DNA of 6,057 bases, from assembly GCA_964497475.1 (NCBI GenBank), contig CAZCDM010000143.1:1-6057 (forward strand). Direction: 5' to 3'. A model generated the notes under the pieces. The model did no database searches and had not been told where the DNA came from. It saw nothing but the letters and a program-made list of their open reading frames with translations. Below are positions 5,829 to 6,057 of this stretch, piece after piece. Each line of letters starts with the position of its first letter. Positions within the stretch are counted from its first letter, which is position 1. A program made the position numbers and the translations under genes. This DNA is from CAZCDM01 sp964497475. Lineage in GTDB: Bacteria > Planctomycetota > Phycisphaerae > SM23-33.

Positions 5829-5904
5829 GGCTGGCGGGGTTCCCATCCCGCCAGCAACGCCGCCCCCCCCTTGCTGAGGTGGCGGGACAGGAGCCCCGCC
5901 AGCC
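5829..5904. repeat. 76-bp nested imperfect palindrome
   Basis: ggctggcgggg (5829-5839) is the exact inverted complement of 5894-5904. Continuing inward, cccgcca (5847-5853) pairs with tggcggg (5880-5886) and gcaa (5854-5857) with ttgc (5871-5874), around a C-rich centre with an 8-C run (5863-5870). Alternatively each half folds alone: 5830-5838 with 5847-5855 (9 bp) and 5880-5886 with 5895-5901 (7 bp). The structure is typical of REP-like or MITE-like intergenic elements. Confidence 0.75.
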
Positions 5905-5925
5905 GGAAGTTGGCCTTGCGTGTAG

Positions 5926-5945
5926 CACAGCCGCCCCCGGCTGTG
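5926..5945. repeat. Short palindrome with 8-bp stem and CCCC loop
   Basis: cacagccg (5926-5933) pairs with cggctgtg (5938-5945). It sits between the 76-bp palindrome and the right end of the interrupted element. I recall similar agcacagccg...cggctgtg units as common intergenic repeats in planctomycete-like genomes; this would need a search. Confidence 0.65.
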
Positions 5946-5994
5946 GTTGTTCCTCGGCGCAAAAAGACCCTTCGGCTTCGCTCAGGGTGACAAC

Positions 5995-6057
5995 AAGGCG
6001 ACCTGTTTTCCTGACTTCGACATCCCCTTTGGATTGCGCTGTAAGTCTTTGTTTTAC
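5995..6057. other. Gene-free right edge
   Basis: No coding sequence, RNA gene or clear promoter is visible in these last bases. With the repeats to its left it completes a gene-free stretch that begins after the rhomboid stop at 5465. The final bases are somewhat AT-rich and could lead into a gene beyond the window. Confidence 0.45.

Larger units (their letters stand above)
5807..5994. repeat. Second copy of the dispersed element, interrupted by about 130 bp of palindromic DNA
   Basis: The left end tcattctgaccgaagcgg (5807-5824) matches 88-105 with one mismatch. The right end (5975-5994) is identical to 171-190, and aaaagacccttcg at 5962-5974 matches the left element too. Between the ends, about 5826-5956 differs completely from the left copy and consists of palindromes (5829-5904 and 5926-5945). 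The simplest reading is that one repeat family inserted into, or recombined within, another. No gene is present. The open frame at 5727-5990 is made of these repeats and looks spurious. Confidence 0.7.

Noticed and set aside
4545..5846. Minus-strand reading of 433 residues with four hydrophobic 27-residue repeats (like ILLVFASLLLGGFLQCAFLV) resembling a membrane repeat protein
   Set aside because: It is antisense to the rhomboid gene, and the repeats follow automatically from an 81-bp tandem unit whose length is a multiple of three. No ribosome site or family match is seen.
5727..5990. Plus-strand 87-residue reading containing AQPPPAVV
   Set aside because: It is composed entirely of the palindromic and dispersed repeats. 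There is no ribosome site or protein family signal.

Overview
The window is a high-GC bacterial chromosome segment with five protein genes in two divergent blocks, flanked on both sides by short dispersed intergenic repeats. The lineage cannot be fixed from the sequence alone. A planctomycete (Phycisphaerae-like) or related PVC bacterium is my best guess. It rests on high GC, dxr directly overlapping rseP, a very long multi-PDZ RseP, a rhomboid with a conserved C-terminal tail domain, and intergenic repeats of a kind I associate with environmental genomes of such groups. The rubredoxin is compatible with an anaerobic or microaerophilic life.

Layout, left to right. Positions 1-236 hold no gene, only a 107-bp repeat element with imperfect inverted ends (84-190). 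A strong intrinsic terminator (237-268) closes a minus-strand rubredoxin gene (291-452), which has its own plausible promoter at 500-528. Upstream of it, also on the minus strand, is the two-gene unit dxr (2720-3925) then rseP (559-2727). The two genes overlap by 8 bp. dxr starts at a GTG with a good Shine-Dalgarno sequence. A 108-bp divergent region (3926-4033) carries a candidate promoter on each strand. On the plus strand follow a NUDIX hydrolase of ADP-ribose pyrophosphatase type (4034-4561) and, after a single base, a rhomboid serine protease (4563-5465).

The most unusual feature is at the rhomboid 3' end. The last 20 codons, the stop codon and 18 further bases form an 81-bp unit present four times in tandem (5402-5721). 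The first three copies are identical and the fourth has diverged. Because each unit carries its own in-frame stop, the protein end is the same whatever the copy number. Beyond it, 5735-6057 is a gene-free mosaic of palindromic and dispersed repeats. One of these is a second copy of the left-hand element, apparently split by inserted palindromes.

Functionally, dxr supplies MEP for isoprenoid (including undecaprenyl carrier) synthesis and rseP is a site-2 intramembrane metalloprotease, an envelope-linked pairing also seen in the wider dxr-rseP cluster of proteobacteria. The divergent unit carries a second, unrelated intramembrane protease (rhomboid). The NUDIX enzyme is probably housekeeping removal of ADP-ribose. 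I see no defence system, CRISPR array, transposase, tRNA or rRNA here. The interest lies in repeat biology, start-site architecture and the enlarged RseP.
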